From Hyphomonas sp. UBA5111 (GTDB lineage: Bacteria > Pseudomonadota > Alphaproteobacteria > Caulobacterales > Hyphomonadaceae), in assembly GCA_002414505.1 (NCBI GenBank), contig DHZF01000049.1:1-21708 (forward strand): a stretch of 21,708 nt of DNA, given 5' to 3'. The notes under the pieces are model-generated. The model was not told the origin of the DNA and ran no database searches. It saw nothing but the letters and a program-made list of their open reading frames with translations. Of the stretch, positions 8,219 to 15,485 are shown one piece after another. Numbering within the stretch: the first letter of the stretch is position 1; every line of letters begins with the position of its first letter. The position numbers and the translations under genes are program-made.

Positions 8219-9100
8219 ATGAAACGCGCAACACTCGACATCAACACCCACAATTCTTCGCTTGAGGGCATGATCGAACGGCCATGGTTCCGGCACCTGG
8301 TGATCACGCTGATCATCGTGAATGCGGTGATCCTCGGCGTGCTGACCTATCGGGAAACCCTGCCGCCAAGCCTCGTCCTGTCCCTGGACGCCATCGATCA
8401 GGCAATCACATACGTCTTTGCAATCGAAATCCTTCTGAAACTGTTCGTGTACCGGCTGCAATTCTTCCGGGGTGGTTGGAACTGGTTCGATTTCATTGTG
8501 ATCGGCGTGTCCCTTATTCCGGGCAGTCAGGCGTTCGGCGTGCTTCGCGCGCTCCGCGTCCTGCGGGTTCTCCGGCTCCTGCATATCGTGCCGATGATGC
8601 GCCGGATCACCGAGGCGCTGATGAAGGCGTTGCCAGGCATGGGCGCGATCTTCGCGGTGCTGGCGTTGATCACCTATGTCGCCGCCGTCATGGCGACGAA
8701 CATGTATGGCAATACCGAGAATGAGGAGGTCGCCGAACTGTTCGGCGATTTGCCACGCTCGGCCTATTCCCTGTTCCAGGTCATGACGATGGATGGCTGG
8801 CGGTTCGAAGTCGTCCAGAAAGTCATTGATGACGGCAATCCCTATGCCTGGATGTTCTTCCTGATTTTCATCTTCATCGCCAGCTTTGCCATCCTGAACC
8901 TCTTCATCGCATTGATCGTGGATTCCCTCGCCGCCGAACAACAGGCGATCATCGAAGAGGGGCTCGACGAACTCGAAGAGGAACTGGAAGACGAGTTGAT
9001 GACGGCCGAGAAGGGCCGGGCAGCGGTCCTGACAGCCATCCAGGACATGCGGTCGGAGATTGCGGCCTTGCGCGCGGCGGTCGAAGCGAGGCCCAAATAG
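8219..9100 (+). CDS. Single-domain voltage-gated cation channel of the NaChBac (NavBac) family with unusual filter
   Basis: This 293-residue protein has six transmembrane segments (S1 about 26-43, S2 61-79, S3 88-101, S4 105-123, S5 141-162, S6 208-234). S4 carries Arg110, 113, 116 and 119 at every third position, a classical voltage sensor; Glu70 and Asp91 are likely countercharges. Asn227 in ILNLFIAL is typical of S6. The pore helix FQVM leads into filter TMDGWRF (190-196) where sodium-selective NavBac channels have TLESW. An acidic neck (240-262) and a C-terminal coiled coil (263-291) suit the tetrameric assembly of this family. I chose the ATG at 8219; the frame is open to 8081 but that overlaps the lipoprotein gene. 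AAGGGG at 8199-8204 is a distant ribosome binding site, so the start is less certain than the identity. Confidence 0.9.
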   Translation: MKRATLDINTHNSSLEGMIERPWFRHLVITLIIVNAVILGVLTYRETLPPSLVLSLDAIDQAITYVFAIEILLKLFVYRLQFFRGGWNWFDFIVIGVSLIPGSQAFGVLRALRVLRVLRLLHIVPMMRRITEALMKALPGMGAIFAVLALITYVAAVMATNMYGNTENEEVAELFGDLPRSAYSLFQVMTMDGWRFEVVQKVIDDGNPYAWMFFLIFIFIASFAILNLFIALIVDSLAAEQQAIIEEGLDELEEELEDELMTAEKGRAAVLTAIQDMRSEIAALRAAVEARPK

Positions 9101-9103
9101 AAT

Positions 9104-9128
9104 GGCCTGCCCTGTACGCGGGCAGGCC
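9104..9128. terminator. Hairpin terminator between convergent channel and fasciclin genes
   Basis: GGCCTGCCC (9104-9112) and GGGCAGGCC (9120-9128) form a perfect 9-bp stem with a 7-base loop. TTGTGT follows on the plus strand, and a moderately T-rich stretch follows on the minus strand. It lies 3 bases after the channel stop and 29 bases before the end of the convergent fasciclin gene, so it could work in both directions. Confidence 0.72.
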
Positions 9129-9157
9129 TTGTGTATCAATGCGCTATGGGGGTGCTC

Positions 9158-9703
9158 TTAGCCTTTGGGCAAAAGGACCTGATCGATCACATGGATGACG
9201 CCGTTCGAGGCCATGATGTCGGCTTTCACAACCGTTGCTCCATTCACTGTCACACCGTCGGTGCCATCAATTACGACTTCGCCATTCAGGGTGCTTGCGC
9301 TGAGTGTTTTTCCGGCAAGCTTATCGGAGGTCACCTTGCTGCCTTCAATGACATGAAGTTTGAGAATGTCAGCGAGTTTATGCTTGTTTTCCGGCATCAG
9401 CAGCGACTCTACTGTGCCATCTGGGAGGGCATCAAATGCCGCATCGGTTGGCGCGAACACCGTGAGCGGGCCTTCGCCTTTCAAGGCGTCGACCAGGTCA
9501 GCGGCGGTCGCGGCGGCCAACAGCGTATCGAATTGGCCAGCTTCGGCGGCGGTCTCGACGATATCCATCTTGGACCACTCGCCTTTGACGAGTTCAGCCT
9601 CGACATAACTAGCGGTGCGATCCTTGGAATACTGACAGGTCTCTGCGAGTGCCGGGGCGGACAGGAAGGCGAAAGTAGCAGTAAGGGTGAGAAGACGCTT
9701 CAT
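9158..9703 (-). CDS. Secreted fasciclin (FAS1) domain protein
   Basis: The 181-residue product starts with a Sec signal peptide (MKRLLTLTATFAFLSAPALA, cleavage likely after Ala20). One FAS1 domain spans about residues 46-179, with both family boxes: TVFAPTDAAFDALP (H1, 81-94) and NGVIHVIDQVLLP (H2, 167-179). FAS1 proteins are extracellular or periplasmic adhesion or ligand-binding proteins; the bacterial role is usually undefined. I chose the ATG at 9703 because the signal peptide begins there; the frame stays open to 9838 but that extension would bury the signal. No strong ribosome binding site is visible. The divergent intergenic region carries an 18-bp palindrome that may be an operator. 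Confidence 0.9.
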   Translation of the reverse strand: MKRLLTLTATFAFLSAPALAETCQYSKDRTASYVEAELVKGEWSKMDIVETAAEAGQFDTLLAAATAADLVDALKGEGPLTVFAPTDAAFDALPDGTVESLLMPENKHKLADILKLHVIEGSKVTSDKLAGKTLSASTLNGEVVIDGTDGVTVNGATVVKADIMASNGVIHVIDQVLLPKG

Positions 9704-9804
9704 GGGTAGGGTGTCCCAATTCAGAAATTTGTCGATGGAACCATATCCGCCGACGTCCCTCTGTACGGGCCACGGGCCAAGAGGATCAGAATCTAAAAAA
9801 GAAT

Positions 9805-9822
9805 TCACAATTGCAATTGTGA
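9805..9822. promoter_or_regulatory. Perfect 18-bp palindrome, possible operator
   Basis: TCACAATTGCAATTGTGA is a perfect inverted repeat with no spacer. It sits in the 190-base divergent region between the fasciclin gene and the TerB-DnaJ gene. The ACAATT...AATTGT core resembles operators of MarR/OhrR-type regulators, but no such regulator is encoded in this window. Function is inferred from symmetry and position only. Confidence 0.5.
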
Positions 9823-9893
9823 GCAGGACTTCACGCATCTGTCAGCATGCCGCGCTCCCAAAATCCGCAAAATAGGGTATAGAATTTCCGCGA

Positions 9894-10604
9894 ATGTCTT
9901 TGTGGACCCGAGTTCTTGAGGGCGGCCGACGCTTGTTCGACCCTGATACCTCTGACGGCATGCTTGCCGACGGAGAGGATTTTGCGTGCGCGCCGGATCC
10001 AAATGACGTTGGCTTTACGGCAGCCGTTGTGGGATTGGGCGCGAAGCTCGCCGTGGCCGATGGCACCGTGTCAGATCAGGAGATCATGGTGTTTTCCCGC
10101 GTTTTCCGGGCCGCGCCGGAAGATGCCGACAGTGTTCGTCGCGTGTTCAATATCGCCCGCCAGACCGTGCGCGGCTATGAAGGCTATGCTCGCAAGATCG
10201 GTCGGAAATACCGTGACCGCCCTTGCTTGCTGGAAGGCGTACTGGACGGCCTGTTCCAGATTGCAGGCGCCGATGGCGTCGTGACTATGGATGAGATGGA
10301 CTATCTGCGCACAGTCTCAGAGGCGTTCGGTTTTGACGAGCGGACATTCCGCCGGATAAAGGCCAGTCATCTGGGGCCGGATAGTGACGATCCCTATCAC
10401 ATTCTGGGTGTGGCACATGATGCGGAGTTTTCAGACATTCGCGCGGCCTATCGCCAATTGATGGCGGACAATCATCCCGACCGGGTGGTGCAGATGGGCG
10501 CCCCCCGCGAATTCGAGGATGCGGCCCATGCCAAGGCGGCGTCGATCACGGCGGCCTATGCGCAGATCCGCACCGAACGGGGCCTGCTGATCCGGGCCGA
10601 TTGA
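9894..10604 (+). CDS. TerB-like and DnaJ-domain protein (DjlA-like, no membrane anchor)
   Basis: The 236-residue protein has a TerB/DjlA-type central helical domain (about residues 40-158), with the repeated acidic pattern VADGTVSDQE and GADGVVTMDE. A C-terminal J domain follows (167-233) with the essential HPD motif at 194-196. J domains stimulate the ATPase of DnaK-type Hsp70 chaperones, so this is probably a specialised co-chaperone. E. coli DjlA has an N-terminal membrane segment; this protein does not. ATG at 9894 fits the usual N-terminus of the group. A -10-like TATAGA lies only about 15 bases upstream, so the leader may be very short; no good ribosome binding site is visible. The client is unknown. 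Confidence 0.85.
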   Translation: MSLWTRVLEGGRRLFDPDTSDGMLADGEDFACAPDPNDVGFTAAVVGLGAKLAVADGTVSDQEIMVFSRVFRAAPEDADSVRRVFNIARQTVRGYEGYARKIGRKYRDRPCLLEGVLDGLFQIAGADGVVTMDEMDYLRTVSEAFGFDERTFRRIKASHLGPDSDDPYHILGVAHDAEFSDIRAAYRQLMADNHPDRVVQMGAPREFEDAAHAKAASITAAYAQIRTERGLLIRAD

Positions 10605-10645
10605 GGCAATTGCGTGATTTCACATGGTATCCGCATTGCATTCCA

Positions 10646-10674
10646 TTGACGGGGCGCAAAGCTGACGCCATGTT
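10646..10674 (+). promoter_or_regulatory. Candidate promoter for the small membrane protein gene
   Basis: TTGACG at 10646-10651 is a near-consensus -35 element. A 17-base spacer leads to CATGTT (10669-10674), a poor -10 match. The region lies just upstream of the gene starting at 10696. Support is weak beyond the -35 hexamer. Confidence 0.3.
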
Positions 10675-10695
10675 TGCTGTGTAATCGAGAGAGTC

Positions 10696-10974
10696 ATGAC
10701 CCAAGCAGCTTCCAGTTCCGGCCGTTTCAACATCGCAGACGCGCTTTCGAGCGCCCTCAGCCTTGTGGCGCAGCTGTGCATCGGGCTGCTTCTTGTCCTG
10801 TTCGCCAGCCTTCTTGCCGTGATGACGGCCATTGCAGGCGTGTTGCTGGCCTCGGCGGCCCTGTTCATGCGCTATGCAGGTCGCAAGGGCCCGCGCACTG
10901 CCGCACGCGAGCCTGGCGATGAGCCGCTCACCCTGGATGCGCGCCGTACGCCACGTGGCTGGACCGTCGAATAG
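10696..10974 (+). CDS. Small hypothetical membrane protein
   Basis: I do not recognise a family for this 92-residue protein. It has a polar N-terminus, one long or two short hydrophobic helices (about residues 19-58), and a basic, proline- and arginine-containing tail (RKGPRTAAREPGDEP). It is probably an inner-membrane protein with the charged tail in the cytoplasm. GAGAGAG a few bases upstream of the ATG is a plausible ribosome binding site, and codon use resembles its neighbours. It stands alone between the TerB-DnaJ gene (91-base gap) and the BlaI operon (221-base gap). Confidence 0.65.
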   Translation: MTQAASSSGRFNIADALSSALSLVAQLCIGLLLVLFASLLAVMTAIAGVLLASAALFMRYAGRKGPRTAAREPGDEPLTLDARRTPRGWTVE

Positions 10975-11009
10975 GCCCACTTGACCGGACGGGAAACGGC
11001 TGCGGACCC

Positions 11010-11053
11010 TGTCCATAAATGTGTCCGTAACCTGTCCATAAAGTATCCATAAA
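11010..11053. repeat. Four tandem ~11-bp repeats TGTCCATAAA-like, helically phased
   Basis: Copies start at 11010 (TGTCCATAAATG), 11022 (TGTCCGTAACC), 11033 (TGTCCATAAAG) and 11044 (TATCCATAAAT), with spacing 12, 11 and 11 bases, about one DNA turn each. CCTGTCCATAAA occurs twice exactly (11008-11019 and 11031-11042). The array lies about 145-185 bases upstream of the blaI-like start codon and just after the small membrane protein gene. It may be a cooperative binding site; the protein is unknown. Confidence 0.6.
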
Positions 11054-11073
11054 TCGCGGGAAAAGTCCGGAGG

Positions 11074-11094
11074 GAGTCCGTTGTTTTCGGACTC
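11074..11094. other. Inverted repeat with T-rich loop
   Basis: GAGTCCG (11074-11080) and CGGACTC (11088-11094) make a 7-bp stem with loop TTGTTTT. No T-run follows on either strand within a few bases, so a terminator for the upstream small gene is possible but not typical. Confidence 0.4.
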
Positions 11095-11139
11095 TCGAGC
11101 CGTTTTGCGGACCTGGAAATTCGCAGAGCAAGGTTTCAT

Positions 11140-11166
11140 TTGACATGAAGGCGCCACATTTGTAGT
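11140..11166 (+). promoter_or_regulatory. Promoter and possible BlaI-type operator of the repressor-protease operon
   Basis: A consensus -35 TTGACA lies at 11140-11145; a weak -10 (TGTAGT at 11161-11166) follows. Between and overlapping them is the small dyad ACATTTGT (11156-11163), followed by AGT, reminiscent of the ACA/TGT half sites bound by BlaI/MecI repressors. Position, 30 bases upstream of the blaI-like start, suits autorepression. The dyad is short and the assignment is inferred. Confidence 0.45.
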
Positions 11167-11195
11167 GGGTGGGTGACCAACTTAGCGAGATTGCC

Positions 11196-11579
11196 ATGTC
11201 CCAACCCAATCCCTCCGAACTCGCCGTGCTGAAACATTTCTGGTCTGCCGGCCCGCAAAGCGCGCGGGAAGTGCATGAGGCCATCGGCCCGGCGCAAGGC
11301 TGGAAGTCCTCCACCACGCGCACCGTCATTGCGCGCATGGAAGAGAAGGGGTGGGTCACGCGGGCCGATGTGCATGGCATGGCGGTCTTTACCGCCGCGC
11401 TTGACCGGACCGCAACGCTTGGCGGCCTTGTCCGGCATCTTGCCCGACAGGTGCTGGACATGGACGGGCCCTTGCCTGCCGCGCTGTTTGCCGAGAGCCC
11501 GCACCTGTCGGACGCTGAACTCGACGAGCTTGATGCCATCATCAATGCCGCCGCCAGCGATACGGAGGACAAGGCATGA
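11196..11579 (+). CDS. BlaI/MecI/CopY-family transcriptional repressor
   Basis: The 127-residue protein has the family's winged helix-turn-helix (about residues 5-65): LAVLKHFWSAGPQSAREVHEAI, then SSTTRTVIARMEEKGWV. The C-terminal dimerisation part ends in LSDAELDELDAII, as in BlaI. In BlaI/BlaR1 systems the repressor blocks its own operon and a resistance gene until a membrane M56 protease triggers its cleavage. Here the next gene, overlapping by ATGA at 11576-11579, encodes such a protease, so the pair is almost certainly functional. The ATG at 11196 is chosen; an in-frame GTG at 11169 would add nine residues across the promoter. No beta-lactamase gene is adjacent, so the target genes lie elsewhere or are the operon itself. 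Confidence 0.9.
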   Translation: MSQPNPSELAVLKHFWSAGPQSAREVHEAIGPAQGWKSSTTRTVIARMEEKGWVTRADVHGMAVFTAALDRTATLGGLVRHLARQVLDMDGPLPAALFAESPHLSDAELDELDAIINAAASDTEDKA

Positions 11580-13042
11580 GCCTGCTCGGACTGGTTTGCC
11601 TCGCCCTCGTCTGGAGCGCCGCGCTCTGGCTGCTCGCCACCGGGCTCTGCGCGCTCAAGCCCTCGCCCAAGATGGCGCAGGCAATCTGGCGCGGCGCCGC
11701 GGCGCTCATGTTCGCCCCATTCCTCGCGTCTGCCTTCATGCCGGGCTTCAGTCAGGTCGCCGGACAGGCACTGCCGGATATGCCCATGATGGAAGTGCTC
11801 AGGGTTCAGACGGAGGCTGACTTTGTCGAAGCGGCCCAACCTTCCTTCCGTATACCTCCAATCGAGACGATGATCCTGTGGGGGCTGGTGGCGGGGTGGA
11901 GCGTGCGTGTGCTCTGCTGGGGTATGGGGCAGGCGCGGCTACAGCGGCTGAAGCAGACATCCCGCCCGGTTGTGCGTCCGGTCCGCCATTGGGCCGATGC
12001 CATCGGGTTGCGGCGCGTTCCGGACGTGCGTGTCATCCCGCACGGCGCGCCCTTTCTGGCGGGCATCCTGCGTCCGGTAATATTCATTCCGGCGGCGCTG
12101 ATCTCGAAACAGCACACACCCCAGATCATCGTGCACGAACTGGTTCACCTGAAGCGGGGAGACCTGCTGACCCGGCCCTTCGACCGTATGGTCGCGGACC
12201 TCTTCTGGTTCTCGCTTTTCGCCTGGGCTATCCGCGAACGGCTCGACTATTGGCGCGAAGCCATTGTCGATGAAGAGACGGCGGACCTGACAGGGGATCG
12301 GATCGCCTATGCCCGGGCCCTGACCCAGGTCGCGCGACATGCCCGGCCTGCGCTCATCCTGCCGGTTGCAGCATTCACCCTAAAGAAGGAAGGAACCCTG
12401 AAAATGCGCCTGACCCAATTGCTGAGTGAAACCCCGCACCGGCCGAAGCGCCTTGGCCTTGCCGTGGTCGCTGCGCTCGCGCTCGCCACGCCGCTCGCCC
12501 TTGCGCAGGGATCCCTGATCCGTGGCGCAGCCATTCTGCCTGTCGATGCAATTACCTACAGCCATCCCGTGCTCGACAAGGCCAAACTGACCAGCGCGTT
12601 TGGCCTGCGCAAGCATCCCGTCTCGGGTGAGGCGAAAGAGCATAAAGGCGTGGATCTCGCCGAGGAAGAAGGCAAGCCGGTCTATGCGCCAGCGGAGGCC
12701 ACCGTGACCCGCGCGGAAATGACCCGCGGCTATGGCAATCTCGTTGAAATTTCTGCGGGTAATACGGTGCTGCGCTTCGGCCAGTTGAAAGACATCAAGG
12801 TGTCTGCGGGGCAATCCGTATCTGCCGGAACGGTTATTGGCGCGCTCGGCCAGTCCGGTCAGGCGACGGGACCGCACTTGCACCTGGAGGTCTGGCGCGA
12901 CGGCGCGGCTATTGATCCGATGGAGGAGCCGGGGCTTGTCCTGGCCGACTCGCTGTTCATCACTTCAAGCTCCGGTGCCAAAGTCCCGGAAGCGCCAGTT
13001 GCGCCTAAGCCTCCATCGGCGCCGACCGCGCCGCAGCCCTAA
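11576..13042 (+). CDS. BlaR1-like M56 membrane metalloprotease fused to an M23 (LytM) peptidase domain
   Basis: This 488-residue protein has hydrophobic segments near 4-23, 41-56, 97-117, 205-220 and 293-311. The M56 zinc protease core carries HELVH (His187, Glu188, His191), with the acidic DEE at 232-234 as likely third ligand. BlaR1 and MecR1 end in a penicillin-binding sensor domain; here residues about 327-450 are instead an M23 peptidase: FGLRKHPVSG, zinc ligands His356 and Asp360 in HKGVD, and His434/His436 in GPHLHLEVW. At the position of the usual YxH catalytic histidine the sequence reads FGQL (Gln403). A proline/alanine-rich tail closes the protein. Inferred role: the outer domain binds peptidoglycan or its fragments, and the inner protease inactivates the coupled BlaI. 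It might alternatively be a cell-wall hydrolase with a regulatory protease. Confidence 0.88.
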   Translation: MSLLGLVCLALVWSAALWLLATGLCALKPSPKMAQAIWRGAAALMFAPFLASAFMPGFSQVAGQALPDMPMMEVLRVQTEADFVEAAQPSFRIPPIETMILWGLVAGWSVRVLCWGMGQARLQRLKQTSRPVVRPVRHWADAIGLRRVPDVRVIPHGAPFLAGILRPVIFIPAALISKQHTPQIIVHELVHLKRGDLLTRPFDRMVADLFWFSLFAWAIRERLDYWREAIVDEETADLTGDRIAYARALTQVARHARPALILPVAAFTLKKEGTLKMRLTQLLSETPHRPKRLGLAVVAALALATPLALAQGSLIRGAAILPVDAITYSHPVLDKAKLTSAFGLRKHPVSGEAKEHKGVDLAEEEGKPVYAPAEATVTRAEMTRGYGNLVEISAGNTVLRFGQLKDIKVSAGQSVSAGTVIGALGQSGQATGPHLHLEVWRDGAAIDPMEEPGLVLADSLFITSSSGAKVPEAPVAPKPPSAPTAPQP

Positions 13043-13066
13043 ATCGTTCTGGAACCTTCCGGACCG

Positions 13067-13105
13067 GTGGCGCGTCTAGTTGCGATAGGCAGCAGGACGC
13101 GCCAC
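13067..13105. other. 10-bp perfect inverted repeat between genes
   Basis: GTGGCGCGTC (13067-13076) and GACGCGCCAC (13096-13105) pair perfectly across a 19-base loop. It follows the protease stop by 24 bases and precedes the next ribosome binding site by 5. There is no T-run, so it may be a rho-dependent end structure, an RNA-stabilising hairpin, or a regulator site. Confidence 0.5.
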
Positions 13106-13124
13106 AGGGCAGGAGGCTTTAGTC

Positions 13125-13628
13125 ATGGCATCACCCAAGCCGGTTGGGAAAGCCACACCGATGGTCGGCGGTGTGCTGACATTCATCCTGTTTGGCATTC
13201 ACCGCCTGTTTGTGGGTCAGATATATTCCCGCTCTGAAGCCATGAGTCTCGTCAAGGCCTTGTCCGACTCCTCCCTCTATTTCGGCGCAGCCATTGCCAG
13301 CGCGTCTGCCACCATCCTGGCCCTGATGCTCACCATGTTGGGGATGATGCATAATAGCAGTGCCGATATCGGCATCTGGCTGTTCAAGCGCGTGCGCATG
13401 ATTGCCTGGTTTGCCACGATCAGCCTGTGCAGCGCCGTCGCCTTGCTGACTTTCTCGTCCATCCCGATCGGGGAATTCGAAGACATCCCGACGAATTGGT
13501 ATGTGCTGTCCTACTACGCCATTGCCACGCTGATGGCTGTGCTGGCTGGCTTGCTGGTGACGAGCATCCTGCTGATTCTTGGCGCGGTGCGGTATCTGGT
13601 GAACCGGCTGGCGCCTGAAGTCGAGTAG
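13125..13628 (+). CDS. Hypothetical integral membrane protein
   Basis: I do not recognise this 167-residue protein. It has probable membrane segments at about residues 13-31 (weak), 50-73, 92-112 and 127-155, with short charged links (FKRVRM, GEFEDIP) and a basic turn near the C-terminus. There are no cysteine or histidine clusters and no enzymatic motif. The start is well supported: AGGAGG at 13111-13116 lies 8 bases before the ATG. It is separated from the protease gene by 82 bases containing an inverted repeat, so it may or may not share the operon. Its stop lies 5 bases from the end of the convergent prs gene. Confidence 0.72.
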   Translation: MASPKPVGKATPMVGGVLTFILFGIHRLFVGQIYSRSEAMSLVKALSDSSLYFGAAIASASATILALMLTMLGMMHNSSADIGIWLFKRVRMIAWFATISLCSAVALLTFSSIPIGEFEDIPTNWYVLSYYAIATLMAVLAGLLVTSILLILGAVRYLVNRLAPEVE

Positions 13629-13633
13629 TCGGT

Positions 13634-14569
<936 letters not shown>

Positions 14570-14657
14570 GTTGGAGCGCCCGTGCTGCCCGATTGGTGTC
14601 GCTTTTGTAACATAGGGCAGCGAGTCGCAACCTGACTCTTCGGACTTTTTCAGAAAA

Positions 14658-15485
14658 TTACAGCGCAAGCATGATGACTGAGGCATTTCGGCCATAGTCG
14701 GGCTCGCCCCGATGATTGCGCCGCCGGTTGGAAAAATAGGCATCCTCCAGCGCGCAGGTGTCCAGTCCCGTGTCGTGAATGCTGTGCACGCCCAGCCGGT
14801 CCAGCCGCTGCCGGCAATAGCCGGGCAGGTCGAAATGGAGGCGGTCGCCGTCGCCCGGAATGAACAAGGCCGCGCTTTCGGGAGACTCGGACAGGAACGT
14901 ATCGCGGAATTCCGGACCGACCTCATAGCTCGCCTGCTGGATGGTCGGGCCAATGGCGACGCGAATCCGGTCTGTCCGGGCGCCCAGCTCCAGCATGGCT
15001 GCCACTGTCGTATCCATCACGCCGCCAATCGCGCCTTTCCAGCCGGCATGGGCTGCGCCGATCACGCCCGCCTCGGCGTCGGCGAACAAGAGGGGCGTGC
15101 AGTCCGCCGTCAGGATGCAGAGGGCAAGGCCTGGTGTCGTCGTGACCATTGCGTCCGCTTCCGGGCGAACGGTCCAGGGCTCGGTGACGTGCATCACATC
15201 GGCCGAATGGATCTGGTAGCAGGAGAGCAGGGCGCGCGCCGACAGGGCCGCGCGGATGCGCTCGCGGTTCGTGGCGACGGCGTCGGGGGAATCTCCCGAG
15301 CCTTCGCCGGCATTCAGGCTGGCATAGAGCCCGCCCGACACGCCCCCGCGCCGCCCGAAGAATCCATGCCGGATGCCATTCAGGCCGGAAAGAGTGTCAC
15401 TTGTTTCATAGGGCGGCATGTCGGTCATGCCATAGGCGTGGGTCGCTGCGACGCGCCTGTCAAGCGCGCCGCAGGGCCAGGTCAC
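14658..15485 (-). CDS. pgeF: Peptidoglycan editing factor PgeF (YfiH/laccase-domain family)
   Basis: The family corrects peptidoglycan precursors carrying L-Ser in place of L-Ala by removing the wrong amino acid from UDP-MurNAc; it was earlier called a multicopper polyphenol oxidase. Conserved segments are [26 protein letters not shown] (His93), LTADCTPLL (Cys129) and AAHAGWKG (His146), which supply the Cys/His active centre. The start is uncertain. GTG at 15485 overlaps the amt stop in a GTGA coupling, with GGAGAG 12 bases upstream, and gives 275 residues. ATG at 15428 gives 256 residues and a more family-like N-terminus but has no ribosome binding site. The amt-pgeF pairing is unusual as far as I know. 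Confidence 0.9.
   Translation of the reverse strand: MTWPCGALDRRVAATHAYGMTDMPPYETSDTLSGLNGIRHGFFGRRGGVSGGLYASLNAGEGSGDSPDAVATNRERIRAALSARALLSCYQIHSADVMHVTEPWTVRPEADAMVTTTPGLALCILTADCTPLLFADAEAGVIGAAHAGWKGAIGGVMDTTVAAMLELGARTDRIRVAIGPTIQQASYEVGPEFRDTFLSESPESAALFIPGDGDRLHFDLPGYCRQRLDRLGVHSIHDTGLDTCALEDAYFSNRRRNHRGEPDYGRNASVIMLAL

Noticed and set aside
7925..9139. 404-codon minus-strand frame
   Set aside because: Opposite the channel gene, with His/Gln/Asp-rich shadow composition; the channel's topology and S4 pattern are decisive.
11010..11053. Cluster of DnaA boxes (replication origin)
   Set aside because: The reverse-strand units read TTATGGACA and do not match TTATNCACA at the key C; no origin genes (dnaA, dnaN, hemE) are nearby.
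11010..11053. CRISPR array
   Set aside because: The units are about 11 bases and directly adjacent with no unique spacers; no cas genes are present.
11576..13042. Ordinary BlaR1 beta-lactam sensor
   Set aside because: No penicillin-binding SxxK, SxN or KTG motifs are seen after the M56 domain; an M23 domain is there instead.
13067..13105. tRNA gene in the gap after the M56-M23 gene
   Set aside because: The inverted repeat does not extend to a cloverleaf and lacks T-loop and anticodon-arm features.
14570..14953. N-terminal extension of prs to 14953
   Set aside because: The extra 128 residues are out-of-frame pgeF sequence; PRPP synthetases begin at MKLLSCN, at 14569.
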